Source: Trebonia sp963795335
GTDB taxonomy: Bacteria; Actinomycetota; Actinomycetes; Streptosporangiales; Streptosporangiaceae
Direction of reading: 5' to 3'
Length of the DNA stretch: 64,000 nucleotides
Assembly: GCA_963795335.1 (NCBI GenBank)
Contig: CAWCHI010000016.1
Location: forward strand, 62,001 to 126,000
Shown: positions 36,760 to 46,621 of the stretch, one piece after another
How positions within the stretch are numbered: the stretch's first letter is position 1
Layout of the letters: every line of letters starts with the position of its first letter
The notes under the pieces: generated by a model
What the model was told of the DNA's origin: nothing
Database searches by the model: none
Seen by the model: the letters and a program-made list of their open reading frames with translations, nothing else
Made by a program: the position numbers and the translations under genes

Positions 36760-36982
36760 GCAACACCACCCGGCACAACACGGCCTGGTGTTGGTGCTTG
36801 CGAGGCGCGCGCGGCCATATACGCGAGCCTGCTCCCGTGATCGCGAGCACCCTGAACCGGCACTGGTTCGTAAGATTGTTACCAACCCTCTGCCTACCTG
36901 TCCGGCGAATCGCCGAAACTTCTCCACGGAATGCCGCAAGATCGGACATTAAGGGATTAACCACGTGGCCGGCTGGCAAGGG

Positions 36983-37569
36983 TCACGACGTCGCGCTGAC
37001 CGGCAGCCTTCCCCGGCCGATCGTCGCCGCGGCGATCGCCTGCCACGCCGACTGCAGGGACGTGCCGTTCGGCAGCCTCAGCACGGTGTTGAGCGCGTAC
37101 ACGGTGAACCGGTAGCCGTGCCCGTTGGCCCCGGGCACGGCGGGTCGTAGCGGTCATAGCCGGCCGTGCCGCGCGCCTGGCGCGCGCCCGGCGGCAGCTG
37201 CCCCTCGAGCAGCGCCGAGGTCCCGGGCCCGATGTCGAACACGACCCAGTACACGTACGGCGTGATCGGCGCGTTCGCGTCGTCGAACACGATCGCGATC
37301 GACTTGGTCCCGGCGGCGCGCCGGCCCAGGTGAGCGGCGGCGAATGGTGACGTGCCCGGCCGCGCAGGTGAACTGCTGGGGCATGGTGCCGTGCTGGAAC
37401 TCGCTCTCGCTGGTACCGTCATGACGCTCGGCGAGGTGACGGTGACCCCGGAAGAGAACAGCCCGCACCCGGCCAGCGGCACGGCGAAGCCGAGCGTCGC
37501 GGCGGCCCGCGCCGCCCGCCGGCCGCGGCCCGGCCGGCGGCGCGGGCAGGAGTCCGGGTCCCACGTCAC
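36983..37569 (-). pseudogene. PEBP/YbhB-family (Raf kinase inhibitor-like) lipoprotein, frame-disrupted
   Basis: About 195 codons. A lipoprotein signal (ARAAATLGFAVPLAGCGLFS) precedes the phosphatidylethanolamine-binding-protein fold: SESEFQHGTMPQQFTCAAGH, GTKSIAIVFDDANAPITPYV, YWVVFDIGPGTSALLEGQLP, RGTAGYDRYDPPCPG and, in another frame, GHGYRFTVYALNTVLRLPNG. The DDANAP and GYDRYDPPCPG elements form the ligand pocket in this family. Function in bacteria is poorly known. Frame changes at about 37430, 37340 and 37130. GTG at 37569; TGA at 36983. Confidence 0.75.
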
Positions 37570-37669
37570 GCGCCCGATCTTAGGGCCTGCCGGCGGCTGC
37601 GGCGGTGAGGTCGGCCCCGACGGGCCGCCCGGGCCCGCCGCCCCGGAGTCCGCTCAGCCCCGGAGCCGC

Positions 37670-38871
37670 TCAGCCGCGGAAGGCGCTGTGGCCCGGTGAG
37701 GGCCTGGCCGATGACCAGGGTGTGCATCTCCGGGGTGCCCTCGTAGGTGAGCACGGACTCCAGGTTGGCCATGTGCCGCATGACGGGGAACTCGTAGGAG
37801 ATGCCGTTGCCGCCGAGGATGGTGCGGGCGGTGCGGCAGATCTCCAGCGCCTCCCTGGTGCTGTTCAGCTTGGCGATGGACACGTGCTCGGGCGCGAGCT
37901 GGCCCTGGTCCTTGAGCCGTCCGAAGTGCAGCGCGAGCAGCTGCCCCTTGGCCAGCTCGACCGCCATGTTGGCCAGCTTCTCCTGGGTGAGCTGGAACGC
38001 GGCGATCGGCGCGCCGAACTGCTCGCGCGTCTTGGCGTACTCCAGGGCGGTCTCGTAGCAGGTCCGCGCGGCTCCCATGCGCGCCCCAGAAGATGCCGTA
38101 GCGCGCCTCGTTCAGGCAGGACAGCGGCCCGCGCAGGCCGGTGACCTCCGGCAGCACCGCGTCGCCCGGCAGCCGCACGTCGTCGAGCACCAGCTCGGAG
38201 GTGATCGAGGCGCGCAGCGACCCCTTGTGCTTGATCTCCGGCGCGGAGAACCCCGGGGTGCCCGCCGGCACCGCGAAACCGCGGATGCCCGTCGTCGGTC
38301 CGCGCCCAGACGACGGCGACGTCGGCGACGGTGCCGTTGGTGATCCACATCTTGCGGCCGTTCAGCACCCAGTCGGCACCGTCGCGGCGGGCGGCGGTGC
38401 GCATCGACGCCGGGTCGGAGCCCGCGTCCGGCTCGGTCAGGCCGAAGCAGCCGATCGCCTCGCCGGCCGCCATCCGCGGCAGCCACTCGCGTCTTGTGCT
38501 CCTCGCTGCCGAACCGCCAGATCGCGTACATGGCGAGCGAGCCCTGCACGGACACGAGGGACCGGAGGCCGGAGTCGGCCGCCTCGAGCTCCAGGCAGGC
38601 GAGGCCGTAGTCGACGGCCGACATCCCGGCGCACCCGTAGCCGGTCAGGTGCATGCCGAGCAGCCCGATCTTGCCGAGCTCGCGCGCAGCTCCCGGACCC
38701 CGGGCAGCTCGCCCTGCTCGATACCAGCCGGCCACGTGCGGCAGCGATCTTGTCGGCGCAGAAGTCGCGCACGGTCTGCCGGACGGCCAGTTCCTCCTCC
38801 GACAGCTGGGCGTCGATGCCGGCCGGGTCATGCGGGTCGAGCCGGGGACGGGGGGCGGGCGGGTTGCTCAT
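37670..38871 (-). pseudogene. Acyl-CoA dehydrogenase, glutaryl-CoA dehydrogenase-like, frame-disrupted
   Basis: About 400 residues once joined. Motifs: LSEEELAVRQTVRDFCADKI; AIGCFGLTEPDAGSDPASMR for FAD/substrate contact; DWVLNGRKMWITNGTVADVA; TREQFGAPIAAFQLTQEKLA; and ESVLTYEGTPEMHTLVIGQA with the catalytic Glu. The C-terminal GHSAFRG expected for glutaryl-CoA dehydrogenases is recovered by removing one C near 37690. Frame changes at about 38700, 38490, 38295, 38080 and 37690. Glutaryl-CoA dehydrogenase oxidises and decarboxylates glutaryl-CoA to crotonyl-CoA; specificity is inferred. ATG at 38871 overlaps the stop of the upstream FHA gene. Confidence 0.8.
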
Positions 38872-40040
38872 CGGTTCAGCAGCTCCTCAGTAACGCGGCG
38901 GAAGCCGGCCACGCGGGTGACGGCGGTCGCCGAGGGGTCGGCGTCAGGGGACACCAGGCCGGGGGGCGGGGTGGTCGGCTCGGTCAGGTAGCGCTTGCCC
39001 GACAGCCGCAGCAGCAGGGTGTCGCCGAGGATGACCCGGTCCCGCGTGCCGAGGTGGGTCTCCGCGTCGGCCGGAACCTGCTGGACCACCTCGAAGGCGC
39101 GGCCCGTCCAGCGCTGCACGGTGGTGCCGTTGGTGGAGTTCAGGTCGAGGCCGACAGCCGCCAGTTCGCCGACCCGGCGTCCTGCAGCGTCATCAGCAGG
39201 TGCTGGCGGCTGACCGTGTGGATCGCGGTCCGGCTGCCCGGGTCGGCGTACATGGCCAGGTCGATGCCCTTGACCGCGGCGCCGCGGCCGACGATCACCG
39301 GGCAGTCGAGCTCGAGCGGGAACCGCAAGCATCTCCTCCTGCGACTCCAGGTCGGCGACCACGACCTCGTGCATCGCCGCGCGCGGCCCGAGGAGACCAG
39401 CGGCCGGGTGCACGACGGGCACACGGCGGCGCCCTCGGGGGAGACCCGGGGCCAGGCGAGCAGCTGGCCCTGCCACTGCGCGGCCTGGCGGCAGGCGGTG
39501 TTCGGGCAGCTCCAGCGGGTCTGCAGGATTTGCGGTGGGCCGGGTTCCTGGCGTCGAGCTTGGCCGAGTGGCGCAGCACCTTGACCTCGCGCGCCTGCGA
39601 GACGTCCTGGGCGCTGCGGGTCTTGATGCCGAGCGGCGCCAGGGTGACCACATCGTCGACCGTGTCCCAGGCGTGGAACCGCTCGGGCGACTGCTCGATC
39701 CAGCGGTGACTGGCCCGGTGGTCGGTGTAGTGGTCGCGGGTAATCACATGAAGCCCGAGGTCGCGGGCGAGCCGCAGGATCTCGCCGTCGGCGACGGACG
39801 CCGTCCTGATCGCGCCCGCCCGCTTGAGGTCGAGGAAATGACGGGCGTCGGAGCCGAGCACCCGCACCAGCGACTCATCCGCCACCAGCTCGAAGAACGC
39901 CCGTCGTCGCCGTGCAGTCCCGCCACACGCCCATGACGAGGCCCAGCCGCGTCCCAGACCGGCGCCTGCTTGCCCACCGGCGGCAGGTAGGGAGACCAGC
40001 AGACGTTCGAGACGTCGATTACCGCGTTCCAGCTTGCCAT
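38868..40040 (-). pseudogene. PIN/NYN-like domain, zinc ribbon and FHA domain protein, frame-disrupted
   Basis: About 391 residues (net frame kept, several compensating indels). Residues about 1-150 look like a PIN/NYN ribonuclease fold: ASWNAVIDVSNVCW with the first acidic residue, then VADGEILRLARDLGLHVITR and DHYTDHR with later acids. A cysteine ribbon follows (CPNTAC and CPSC). The C-terminal FHA domain has VIVGRGAAVKGIDLA, TVSRQHLLMTLQD and DLNSTNGTTVQRW, the Arg, Ser-x-x-His and Asn positions that bind phosphothreonine. The combination suggests an RNA-cleaving or RNA-binding protein steered by Ser/Thr phosphorylation. Coupled (ATGA) to the acyl-CoA dehydrogenase. Domain calls are by motif only. 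Confidence 0.6.
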
Positions 40041-40112
40041 GGCAGGCGAAATCGTAATCCCGGGCCGGTCCGCGCGCCACTGACTGCGCGTCTCATTTGA
40101 ACCCGGCCCGGT

Positions 40113-41590
40113 TCAGACGCTCGCGAGGGCCTTGACGGCGACGGTGCAGGTCATCGGGCGGCAGGGTGAAGGCCAGCCTGACCCACGGCGAGCGGTCGGC
40201 GGAGACCGACAGCAGCCGCCCGGGCACGACCGCGACCCCGCGGCGCAGCGCCGCCTGCGCGAAGCCGCCGGAGTCGGCGTCCGCCCGGCCGCCGGGCCCA
40301 GACGGTCAGCCCGCCGGCCGGCGCGGTCCAGGTCCAGCCGGGCAGGAACGCGGCCAGCGCGTGCCGCGATGGCGCGCGTACCGCTGCCGGGCCCAGTCGG
40401 CCCGGTAGGCGACGATCTCCTCGTGCTGGCCGGCGGACCAGCGCCGCGACCACGATGCCCTGCTGGTACGGCGGCGGTGCCGAGGTCGGCGGCGGACTTG
40501 GCCGCGGCGAGCCGGGCGATGATCCCCTCCGGGGCGCGCGACCCAGCCGGTGCGCAGGCCGCCCCAGTAGGTCTTGGACAGCGAGCCGACGGTCACCACG
40601 TTCGGCAGCCGGGGCGCCAGCGCGGCCAGCGGCGGCGGGCGCGTCCATGCCGATCGCGGGGACCAGCGGCAGCTCGGCCATGGTCATGTCGTCGACGAAG
40701 GTGACGTCGGGGTTGCGCTCGGCGAGGGCCACGATGTCGTGCCGCTCGGCGGCGGGCAGCACCAGCCCGGTCGGGTTCTGGTGGGTCGGGATCAGGTAGG
40801 CGAGCGCCGGGCGGTGCACCCGGCACCGCGTCGGCCAGCCGCGCCGATGTCGCCCGGCGGCACCCCGACCGGCCGGGCGCCGCTGCGGTGCAGCGCGTCG
40901 ATGAACCCGGGGTAGGTGGGGTCCTCGGTCACCACCGGCTGCCCGGGGTCGACCTCGCAGCGCAGCAGCAGGTCGAGTGCCTGCTGCGCGCCGGTGGTGA
41001 TGAGCACCTGCTCGGGGGTGGTGGGGACGCCGTGGCAGGTGGTCAGCATGGCGGCGATGGCCTGCCGCAGCTGCGGCAGGCCGTAGGGAAGGTAGCCGGT
41101 GCCCAGGGTCAGCCGCTCCCGTTCGGCCGCGTCGAGGACGGCGGCCGGGTCGTCCAGCGCCGCCGCGACCTGGGGAGCGCAGTCGACCGCGGCGATCGAC
41201 AGGTCGTAGGCGGGCGGGGCCGACAGCAGCCCGGCGAAGAACCCGTTGGCGCGGTGCACCGCGGCCGGGGTGGTGCGGTGCGGCACCAGCCGGGTGCCTG
41301 AGCCCTGGCGGCTGGCCGCCATCCCCTCGTCGCGCAGCACCTGGTAGGCCAGCGCGACGGTGTTGCGGCTGACCGACAGCGCCGCCGCGAGGGCGCGCTC
41401 GGGCGGCAGCCGGACGCCGGCCGGCAGCTCCCCGGTGTCGGCCAGGCGGCCGATCCGGGTGGCCAGCAGCCGGTACAGCGGCGCCGTCGGCCGTCGGCCA
41501 GCGGCCGAGCAGGTCGGCGAGGGCATGCGGGCTGATGGCGGGGACGGACGGCCCGGCCGGAGCCATTTCGGCGTTAATTGGCACTGTCAT
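40113..41590 (-). pseudogene. MocR-type GntR regulator with aminotransferase domain, frame-disrupted
   Basis: About 492 codons. The GntR winged helix contains LYRLLATRIGRLADTGELPA, RLPPERALAAALSVSRNTVA and ALAYQVLRDEGM. The PLP domain has LITTGAQQALDLLLRCEVDP, VTEDPTYPGFIDALHRSG, LAYLIPTHQNPTGLVLPAAE, FVDDMTMAELPL and VTVGSLSKTYWGGLRTGW with the PLP lysine. Frame changes at about 41490, 40830, 40640, 40540, 40450, 40290 and 40130, many at GCGC tracts. ATG at 41590 lies inside a perfect 26-bp palindrome, so the protein probably blocks its own transcription or translation start. Targets are unknown; an MgtE-N/CBS gene diverges 250 bases away. Confidence 0.8.
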
Positions 41591-41602
41591 AACAGTGCCA
41601 AT
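41577..41602. promoter_or_regulatory. Perfect 26-bp palindromic operator over the MocR start codon
   Basis: Arms ATTGGCACTGT (41577-41587) and ACAGTGCCAAT (41592-41602) match exactly around a 4-base spacer CATA. The ATG of the minus-strand MocR gene (41590-41588) is in the spacer. Likely the autoregulatory site; a leaderless transcript beginning here would also fit. Confidence 0.8.
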
Positions 41603-41839
41603 GATGGCAGATTCTGCAGCAGCCTGAACGGTGTTTTCCCGATTACTGTGGCGGCCGTCAACCTGAGCCGCCTGTACCGGCTGGCCGCCGCTGGATTCAG
41701 GACCGGAGACCGGCCCGGCGGCGCGCGCGTGCCGGCCGGCTGGTGACCCGGTCGCAGGCGGCTTCCTGCGGGTGTACCGGCTGCGACTCGGGCCGGTCTG
41801 CGTGACGGCAACGGCTCGGGATGAGCTGATAATGGTCGG

Positions 41840-43100
41840 GTGACCACTAGCACCGGAGCGACGGAACGCGCCTCGGGACCGGACAGCCCAGGTCTTCACG
41901 GCCCGTCTCACCGGGCGGCCGCTGCTCGACAGCGACGGCCGCGCCATCGGCCGCATTCGCGACGTGGTCATCTGGCCGGTCGCGGGCAGCGAGCCGCCGC
42001 AGGCCCTCGGGCTCGTCGTGGCGCTGCGGCGGCGCGACGATCTTCGTCCCCTTCGGCCGGATCCGGGAGGTGTCCGCCGAAGGGGCGCAGCTGCTCGGCG
42101 GCACCGTCGACCTCGACCCGTTCACCAAGCGGACCGGGGAGATACTGCGCCAGCAGCCTCTACGGCCGCCGCACCGCCGGCCGGGACGGTCGCCGACGTG
42201 GCCATCGCCCACCGCGAGCTGGCCCGCAACCGCTGGCAGGTCACGTCCCTGGCGCTCACCCGGAGCCGGGCGCATGGGCGTCCTGCGCCGGGCGCGGGCC
42301 GCAGATCGTGCCGTGGCAGGAGTGCCGCGAGCTGTTCGAGCCCGGCCCGCTGGCCGAGCAGCTCACCAGCCTGCGCGAGATGGCGCCGGCCGACCTGGCC
42401 ACCGCGTTCGAGGCGCTGCCGCAGACCCGGCGCAGCCAGCTGGCCGCCGCCCTGGACGACGAGGAGCTGGCCGACCTGCTCGAGGAGATGCCCGAGCAGG
42501 ACCAGATCCGGCTGCTGAACAGCCTCGGCGACCTCGAGCGCAGCGCCGACGTGGTCGAGGAGATGCAGCCCGACGACGCCGCCGACCTGCTCGGCGAGAT
42601 GCTCGCCCGAGCAGCGGGAGCGGCTGCTCACCGCGATGCAGTCGGTGCAGGCGGAGGACCTGCGGCGGCTGCTGCGCTACGACAAGTCGACCGCGGGCGG
42701 CCTGATGACCTCCCAGCCGCTGGTCTTCGCGCCGGACACGCCGGTGGCCGAGGTGCTCGCCCGGGTCCGGGACCCTGACCTGCCCGCCACCACGGCCGCC
42801 CAGGTCTACGTGTGCGAGCCCCCGATGCGACGCCGACCGGGCGCTACCTGGGTAGCGTCGGGTTCCAGCGGCTGCTGCGCCGGGCGCCGTCGGTCCCGGT
42901 CGGCGAGTGCATCGAGGCCCGGGTGTACGTTACCGCCCGAGCTCCGCAGCGCGAGCTGGCCGCCCGGCTGGCCGCCTACAACCTCATCGGGGTGCGCCGT
43001 GTGCGACACGGCCGGGCGCCTGCTCGGCGCGGTGACCGTCGACGACGTCCTCGACCACCTGCTGCCGGTCGGCTGGAGGAGGACGGGAGGGAACGTGTGA
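41840..43100 (+). pseudogene. PRC-barrel, MgtE N-terminal and CBS domain protein, frame-disrupted
   Basis: About 420 codons. An N-terminal PRC-barrel-like part (FTARLTGRPLLDSDGRAIGR, then IRDVVIWPV) is followed by the MgtE_N superhelix (LREMAPADLATAFEALPQTR, LADLLEEMPEQDQIRLLNSL, MQPDDAADLLGEM) and a CBS pair beginning YDKSTAGGLMTSQPLVFAPD and ending GRLLGAVTVDDVLDHLLPVG. No membrane channel domain of MgtE is present, so this is a soluble Mg2+/nucleotide-sensing module. The layout recalls Mycobacterium Rv1232c. Several frame changes occur between 41890 and 43010. GTG at 41840; the TGA shares its A with the next ATG, coupling it to the DUF1003 membrane protein. Confidence 0.8.
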
Positions 43101-43615
43101 TGGCGCGGCTCTCCCTGTTCGGCACCGCGGCCGGCGACCGCAGCGACCTGTCGGTCCCGAAGGGGGCGCCGGTCCGCGGCTCGCTCTACGACGCCGACGC
43201 GTTCGGCCGGTTCTCCGAGGCCCTGGCCCGCTTCCTCGGCACCGGCAAGTTCCTGTTCGGCCAGACGCTCTTCGTCTTCGGCTGGATCGTCCTCAACACC
43301 GTGGGCCTGGTCCAGCACTGGGACCCGTATCCGTTCATCCTGCTCAACCTGGCCTTCTCCACCCAGGCGGCCTACGCCGCCCCGCTGATCCTGCTGGCCC
43401 AGAACCGGCAGGACGAGCGGGACCGGGCCATCATCGAACGCGACCGCAAGGTCGCCGCCCGCACCCAGGCCGACACCGAGTACCTGGCCCGCGAGCTGGC
43501 GGCGGTCCGGCTGGCGCTCAACGACGTGGTCACCAGCCAGGACCTGTCCGAGCAGCTGGAGCAGCTGGCGAAGATGATCGCCAACAACATCCCGGCCCGG
43601 ACCGACGGCGACTAG
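43100..43615 (+). CDS. DUF1003 membrane protein
   Basis: A 171-residue protein with two membrane segments (FGQTLFVFGWIVLNTVGLV and ILLNLAFSTQAAYAAPLILL, about 53-95) joined by a short loop with HWDPYPF, and a long C-terminal helix (RDRKVAARTQADTEYLAREL, LSEQLEQLAKMI). This is the DUF1003 family; function unknown. ATG at 43100 overlaps the upstream TGA by one base, so it is translated with the MgtE_N/CBS protein and may be the membrane partner that the soluble sensor controls. In mycobacteria the same two families are neighbours. Confidence 0.85.
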   Translation: MARLSLFGTAAGDRSDLSVPKGAPVRGSLYDADAFGRFSEALARFLGTGKFLFGQTLFVFGWIVLNTVGLVQHWDPYPFILLNLAFSTQAAYAAPLILLAQNRQDERDRAIIERDRKVAARTQADTEYLARELAAVRLALNDVVTSQDLSEQLEQLAKMIANNIPARTDGD

Positions 43616-43703
43616 GGGCCGCTCGGGAACTCGCGGTGCAGTTCCCGCACGGCGTCCGGGGAAACAGGCAGGCCGCGAGACCATAGCAGCAAGCAAGGAG
43701 GAA

Positions 43704-43726
43704 CGGGGCGGGCTCAGGCCGCCCCG
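43704..43726 (+). terminator. Hairpin, possible terminator
   Basis: An 8-bp perfect stem CGGGGCGG / CCGCCCCG with a 7-base loop (43712-43718), between the DUF1003 gene and the OYE gene. It has no U-run and follows an AGGAGG sequence without an evident start codon. Confidence 0.5.
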
Positions 43727-43756
43727 CGTCATGACAGGAATAGGGATCCGGGCGGC

Positions 43757-44928
43757 GTGGTTGCCCCGCTCGTGACGGAACTGCATGCCGGCGGGGAAAG
43801 CCTGCCGGCGACGCTGCTCGACGGCGTCGACGCGACCCCCCTGCTGTCCCCCGTGAGCGTGGCGGGCCTCAAGCTCCGCAACCGGCTGGTCATGGCCCCG
43901 ATGACGCGGAACTTCTCCCCGGAAGGGATCCCGGGCGAAGACGTCGCCGCCTACTACGCGCGGCGGGCGGAGTCGCTCGGCCTGCTGATCACCGAGGGCA
44001 CCTACGTGGACGAGGGATCGGGCGGCAGCACACGGGTGCCGCGGTTCTTCGGCGAGCACCCGCTGGCGGGCTGGCGCGACGTCGCCGACGCGGTGCACAC
44101 CGCCGGCGGGGCGATCTTCCCGCAGCTGTGGCATACCGGGGTGACCCGCAAGGCCGCTCCGGGCCCTACCCCGACGCCCCGGTGATCTCGCCGTCCGGCG
44201 TCACCGCGGCCGGGAAGGCAGTGGCCGAGCCGGCCACCGCGGCCCAGCTGGCCGCGGTGACGGAGGCCTTCGCGGGCGCTGCCGCGGCGGCCAAGGCGGC
44301 CGGGTTCGACGGGGTCGAGCTGCACGGCGCCCACGGCTACCTGCTCGATGAGTTCCACTGGCCGCAGACCAACCGGCGCGATGACGCCTACGGCGGCGAC
44401 ATCAGCCACCGGGTGCGGTTCTCGGCCGAGGTCGCCGCGGCGGTCCGGGCCGCGACAGGGCCCGACTTCCCGGTCGCGTTCCGGTTCTCGCAGTGGAAGG
44501 GCGGCCACTACGACGCCCGCATCGCGCAGGACCCGGCCGAGCTCGAGGCGTTCCTCACCCCGCTGGCGGCGGCGGGGGTGACGCTCTTCCACGCCTCCAC
44601 CCGGCGCTACTGGCTGCCCGCGTTCGAGGGATCGCCGCGCACCCTGGCCGGCTGGACCCGCGAGCTGTCCGGCGTGCCGGTGATCGCGGTGGGGTCGGTG
44701 GGAGTCGCCGCCCCGTTCCTCGGCGTGACCGACGACGGCGGCCCGGCCCGGCCGCAGGCCAGCCTCACCCTCGCCCCGCTCGTCGACCTGTTCCAGCGGG
44801 GCGAGTTCGACCTGGTGGCGCTGGGCCGGGCGGTGCTGGCCGACCCCGCCTGGGCGGCCAAGCTGGCCGACGGGCGGCTGGCCGAGATCCGCCCCTACGA
44901 CAAGGCGGCCGACGCGACCCTGTTCTGA
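43757..44928 (+). pseudogene. Old Yellow Enzyme-family NADH:flavin oxidoreductase, one frameshift
   Basis: A TIM-barrel FMN enzyme of about 391 residues that reduces activated C=C bonds. Elements: LKLRNRLVMAPMTRNFSPEG for FMN binding; GAIFPQLWHTGVTRKA; GFDGVELHGAHGYLLDEFHW with the His/His-type substrate pair; TNRRDDAYGGDISHRVRFSA; and the second FMN region VPVIAVGSVGV and FDLVALGRAVLADPAWA. The frame is broken at about 44155, where one G of a GG pair is missing: RKAGSGPYPDAP is read as RKAAPGPTPTP. Length modulo three fits a single deletion. GTG at 43757. Substrate unknown. It stands alone, possibly with the ABC-F gene downstream. Confidence 0.85.
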
Positions 44929-45003
44929 CGCCGGGCCGCCCCGCCGGGACGGCTCCGGTAAATCGCATTGCCCCGGCGCCGGTCGCCGGGTACGGTCCAG
45001 CGG

Positions 45004-46593
45004 GTGGGACATGTCGAGGTGGCGCACGTCAGCCATGTGCTGCCGGACGGCCGCCAGTTGCTCGACGACGCGTCCTTCAAGATCCCGGACGGGGTGACGG
45101 CCGCCGTCGTCGGCCCCAACGGGGCAGGCAAGACCACGCTCCTGCGCATGCTCGCGGGCGACCTCGCGCCGACGGAGGGCACGGTCGCCGCCTCCGGCCC
45201 GGTCGGCGTGATGCGCCAGTTCATCGGGGGCCCCCAGGCGGCCGGCACGATGGTCCGCGACCTGCTCCTGTCGGTCTCGCCGGCCCCGGTCCAGGCCGCC
45301 GCCGCCCGCCTGGATGCGGCCGAGCTGGCGATGATGGAGGCCGACGACGAGCGCACCCAGATGCGCTACGCCCGGGCCCTGGGCGACTACGCCGAGGCCG
45401 GCGGCTACGAGACCGAAGTGCACTGGGACGAGTGCTGCGTGGCCGCCCTCAGGCAGCCGTACGAGGCGGTCAAGTGGCGCGAGGTGGATACGTTGTCCGG
45501 CGGCCAGCAAAAGCGCCTGGTGCTCGAGTCGCTGCTGCGCAGCGGCAGCTACGGCACGCTGCTGCTGGACGAGCCGGACAACTACCTCGACGTCCCGGCC
45601 AAGCGCTGGCTGGAGTCGCAGCTGGCCGCGACCCCGAAGACGGTCCTGCTGATCAGCCACGACCGGGAGCTGCTGAACGCCTGCGCGCAGCGCATCGTCA
45701 CCGTCGAGGACGGCAAGACCTGGGTGCACGGCGGTGGCTTCGCGACCTACGCCCAGGCCCGGCTGGACCGCATCGAGCGGCTGGAGGAGCTGCGCCGCCG
45801 CTGGGACGAGGAGCACGCGAAGATCAGGGAGCTCGTGCGCATGTACCGGGTCAAGGCCAGCCACAACTCCGACATGGCCTCCCGGCTGCAGGCCGCGGTC
45901 ACCCGGCTGGCCAAGTTTGAGGAGGCCGGGCCACCCGAGGAGCCGCCCCGCGAGCAGCACATCCGGGTCCGGCTGACCGGCGCCAGGACCGGCCGCCGGG
46001 CCGTCATGGTCGAAGGGCTTGCGGTGGGCGGCACCACGCGCCCGTTCGACAGCGAGATCTGGTACGGCGACCGGGTCGCGGTGCTGGGCGCCAACGGCAG
46101 CGGCAAGTCCACCTTCCTGCGGCTGCTGGCGGGGGAGCCGCTGGCGCACGAGGGCAGTGCCCGGCTCGGCGCCCGCGTCGTGCCCGGCATGTTCGCGCAG
46201 ACCCACGCGCGGCCGGAGCTGGCCGGCCGCACCCCGGTCGAAATCGTGATGACCGAGCACGCCCGGCTGATGACCGAGGCGATGAAGGCGCTGGCGCGTT
46301 ACGAGCTGCACACATGCGCCCGGCAGCCGTTCGGCACGCTGTCCGGCGGGCAGCAGGCACGGTTGCAGATCCTGCTGCTCGAGCTGGGCGGCGCGACCCT
46401 GCTGCTGCTGGACGAGCCGACCGACAACCTGGACCTGCCGTCGGCCGACGCCCTCCAGGCCGGCCTGGAGGCCTACCAGGGGACCGTGCTGGCGGTCACC
46501 CACGACCGCTGGTTCGCCGCGTCCTTCGACCGCTTCCTGGTGTTCGCACCCGACGGTACGGTGCGCGAGTCGGCCGTCCCGGTCTGGGAGTAG
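45004..46593 (+). CDS. ABC-F family ATPase
   Basis: A 529-residue protein with two ATP-binding cassettes and no membrane domain. First: Walker A GPNGAGKTTLL, signature LSGGQQKRLVLE, Walker B LLLDEPDNYLD. Second: GANGSGKSTFLRLL, LSGGQQARLQ, LLLDEPTDNLDL. The linker between them (about 250-320) contains the charged helix pair RIERLEELRRRWDEEHAKIR that enters the ribosomal E/P site in this family. ABC-F proteins rescue or tune stalled ribosomes, some giving antibiotic protection; no drug-resistance subgroup can be assigned. GTG at 45004 starts at VGHVEVAHVSHVLPDG; the frame is open 36 bases further up. Confidence 0.85.
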   Translation: MGHVEVAHVSHVLPDGRQLLDDASFKIPDGVTAAVVGPNGAGKTTLLRMLAGDLAPTEGTVAASGPVGVMRQFIGGPQAAGTMVRDLLLSVSPAPVQAAAARLDAAELAMMEADDERTQMRYARALGDYAEAGGYETEVHWDECCVAALRQPYEAVKWREVDTLSGGQQKRLVLESLLRSGSYGTLLLDEPDNYLDVPAKRWLESQLAATPKTVLLISHDRELLNACAQRIVTVEDGKTWVHGGGFATYAQARLDRIERLEELRRRWDEEHAKIRELVRMYRVKASHNSDMASRLQAAVTRLAKFEEAGPPEEPPREQHIRVRLTGARTGRRAVMVEGLAVGGTTRPFDSEIWYGDRVAVLGANGSGKSTFLRLLAGEPLAHEGSARLGARVVPGMFAQTHARPELAGRTPVEIVMTEHARLMTEAMKALARYELHTCARQPFGTLSGGQQARLQILLLELGGATLLLLDEPTDNLDLPSADALQAGLEAYQGTVLAVTHDRWFAASFDRFLVFAPDGTVRESAVPVWE

Positions 46594-46621
46594 CGGGCGC
46601 ACGGCACCCGGCCCGGCCCGG

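Noticed and set aside
44002..46602. 866-codon open frame on the minus strand
   Set aside because: It is the antisense shadow of the OYE and ABC-F genes, which have complete motifs on the plus strand; long antisense frames are normal at this GC content.
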